From assembly GCA_016786525.1 (NCBI GenBank), contig JAEUVW010000120.1, forward strand, positions 1-5,104: a DNA stretch of 5,104 nt, read 5' to 3'. The DNA is from Chitinophagaceae bacterium. GTDB taxonomy: Bacteria; Bacteroidota; Bacteroidia; Chitinophagales; Chitinophagaceae. The notes under the pieces are model-generated. The model was given only the letters and a program-made list of their open reading frames with translations. It was not told where the DNA came from and did no database searches. The position numbers were made by a program, and so were the translations under genes. How positions within the stretch are numbered: position 1 is the stretch's first letter; the number at the start of each line of letters is the position of its first letter. Of the stretch, positions 4,097 to 5,104 are shown in pieces.

Positions 4097-5104
4097 ATGA
4101 AGAAACTATTTTTTATTATGCTCACCATGATTTGTGGTCTGAGCCTACATGCGCAGGTTAAGTTGCAGTGGACAACAACAACCCCTACCAGATTTACAAT
4201 TAACAATACCAACTCCGCAATCAGTGCAAACGGGACTACAAGCTTCGGTCATTATGGCAACTCAACGCAGAAACTAGGAGTATCAAAGAATGGTTATATT
4301 GAGTTTAATGTCCTTCACCCCGGCGCTACAGGCTATTATGATATTGGCTTTGCCAGCGCCAGCAACCCGGGTTCATTGATCGTCGGGTTTCATCTTGTTG
4401 ACGGCGGTAGCGGAACCATAGCAATAGGTGCGAATGGAACGGCATTTAATCCTTTTGCCCCGACAGGTGTCTATTATCCTCCCTGTAGCTGCTATTATTA
4501 TGAGTCATCCGGTACCGGAGCCTCTTGTAATCCGGGTGACCGGCTCCGTATTGAACGGGTTAATAATATTGTTCGATTCTGGAATGTCACCACCAACACT
4601 GAACTGTTTTTTTTAGTACCTACAGCGACAGCTTTTACAGTTGCTCCAACAAGTGACTGGACTGCATTTTTTGGCAACTCGTCACCAACCACACCCGTTT
4701 CAGGAGTAAATACCGCATCAACATCATTTAGCGGATTAGGGTTGAACGGAGACGATAATTTATGGTTACGAACGGCAGCTGATGCGATACGCCCCGTTTT
4801 GTTATCTGATAAAGTAGGTATTGGCAAAGAGGCTACCGTGGAACTGGATGTTCAGGGCAAAACAAAGATCAGTGCACTCTCCGGAACCGGAAGCATGGTG
4901 ATTGAAGCCCTCAGTACAGGAGAACTGGTTCGGAAAAGACTGAGTACTGCGGATTCAGTGCTTGGGGGAGATGGTAACTGGATTCTTAAGCCGGTTTCAA
5001 AATGGCAGTATGCCGCCACTCCGGCAGGCTCTATTTATTTTCAGCCGGCAGCAAATCCTTACGTAGGCATAAATTTAAATACCCCGGCAGCAAATCTTGA
5101 TATT
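4097..5104 (+). CDS. Secreted surface protein with VGIG-type repeats, N-terminal part (3' truncated by window edge)
   Basis: The frame is open from the ATG at 4097 to the last base (336 codons, no stop). Residues 1-20 are a signal peptide ending LSLHAQ. The stretch ~21-215 is Thr/Ser/Asn/Gly-rich and probably beta-structured. It carries an unusual Cys/Tyr patch (YYPPCSCYYYE near 126-136, with a third Cys at 144) and matches no family I can name. Residues ~236-260 (LLSDKVGIGKEATVELDVQG) and ~322-336 (YVGINLNTPAANLDI) are two copies of the 'VGIGtt-P-a-LdV-G' motif. That motif is common in large Bacteroidota surface or tail-fibre-like proteins, many of which end in an S74-type chaperone or T9SS tail; neither end is visible here. 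The region between the copies (LSTADSVLGGDGNWI) fits the same class. Export is well supported; an adhesive or structural role is inferred. An A-rich leader precedes the ATG, and the gene sits 111 bp after the orphan terminator. Confidence 0.85.
   Translation, partial: MKKLFFIMLTMICGLSLHAQVKLQWTTTTPTRFTINNTNSAISANGTTSFGHYGNSTQKLGVSKNGYIEFNVLHPGATGYYDIGFASASNPGSLIVGFHLVDGGSGTIAIGANGTAFNPFAPTGVYYPPCSCYYYESSGTGASCNPGDRLRIERVNNIVRFWNVTTNTELFFLVPTATAFTVAPTSDWTAFFGNSSPTTPVSGVNTASTSFSGLGLNGDDNLWLRTAADAIRPVLLSDKVGIGKEATVELDVQGKTKISALSGTGSMVIEALSTGELVRKRLSTADSVLGGDGNWILKPVSKWQYAATPAGSIYFQPAANPYVGINLNTPAANLDI

Noticed and set aside
4508..4519. Perfect 12-bp palindrome TCCGGTACCGGA
   Set aside because: It lies in the surface-protein coding frame as Ser-Gly-Thr-Gly; a similar SGTG coding occurs at 4880-4891, so codon content explains it.
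4498..4827. Leftward 109-codon ORF
   Set aside because: It is antisense to the exported surface protein, whose frame has a signal peptide and recognisable repeats; this one has neither.
1..5104. CRISPR array, insertion sequence, tRNA, toxin-antitoxin or defence system
   Set aside because: No regularly spaced repeats, transposase or integrase motifs, cloverleaf fold or recognised defence domains were found on either strand.

Overview
The window looks like chromosomal DNA from a member of the Bacteroidota, plausibly a Chitinophagaceae-like soil or aquatic bacterium. Three observations support this. One protein ends in a type IX secretion (T9SS) type A sorting domain. Two start-proximal regions carry exact matches to the Bacteroidota -7 promoter element TAnnTTTG. 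Start codons follow A/T-rich leaders rather than Shine-Dalgarno sequences. The genus is a guess; the phylum is well supported.

Layout, left to right. Positions 2-418 (+) are the C-terminal part of an ECF-type sigma-70 factor that runs in from the left edge. It converges on a GlxA-type AraC-family regulator (456-1490, -). That regulator is divergent from a protein made of two fused SRPBCC/AHSA1-like domains (1666-2589, +). The 175 bp between their starts hold a candidate promoter for each gene, a palindrome in the regulator's leader and a terminator-like hairpin in the SRPBCC leader. A gene-free convergent gap (2590-2837) with strong inverted repeats follows. Next is a secreted T9SS cargo protein with a probable beta-sandwich domain (2838-3656, -). 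A 440-bp gene-free region (3657-4096) holds a cluster of CCGG-centred inverted repeats, a REP-like palindrome and a very strong rightward intrinsic terminator with no recognisable gene in front of it. The window ends inside a secreted surface protein (4097 to the right edge, +) with the VGIG-type repeats common in Bacteroidota phage-tail-like or adhesin-like proteins.

How the genes relate. The GlxA-type regulator and the divergent SRPBCC protein are the likeliest functional pair, with the regulator controlling itself and/or its neighbour; this is inferred from arrangement. The two exported proteins are divergent and separated by a terminator, so they are probably transcribed independently. 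The sigma factor's targets cannot be told from this window.

I see no CRISPR array, transposase, integrase, toxin-antitoxin pair, recognisable defence system, rRNA or tRNA. The best leads for something undescribed are the orphan terminator with its structured upstream region, the leader hairpin before the SRPBCC gene, and the unassigned Cys/Tyr-rich N-terminal domain of the right-edge surface protein.
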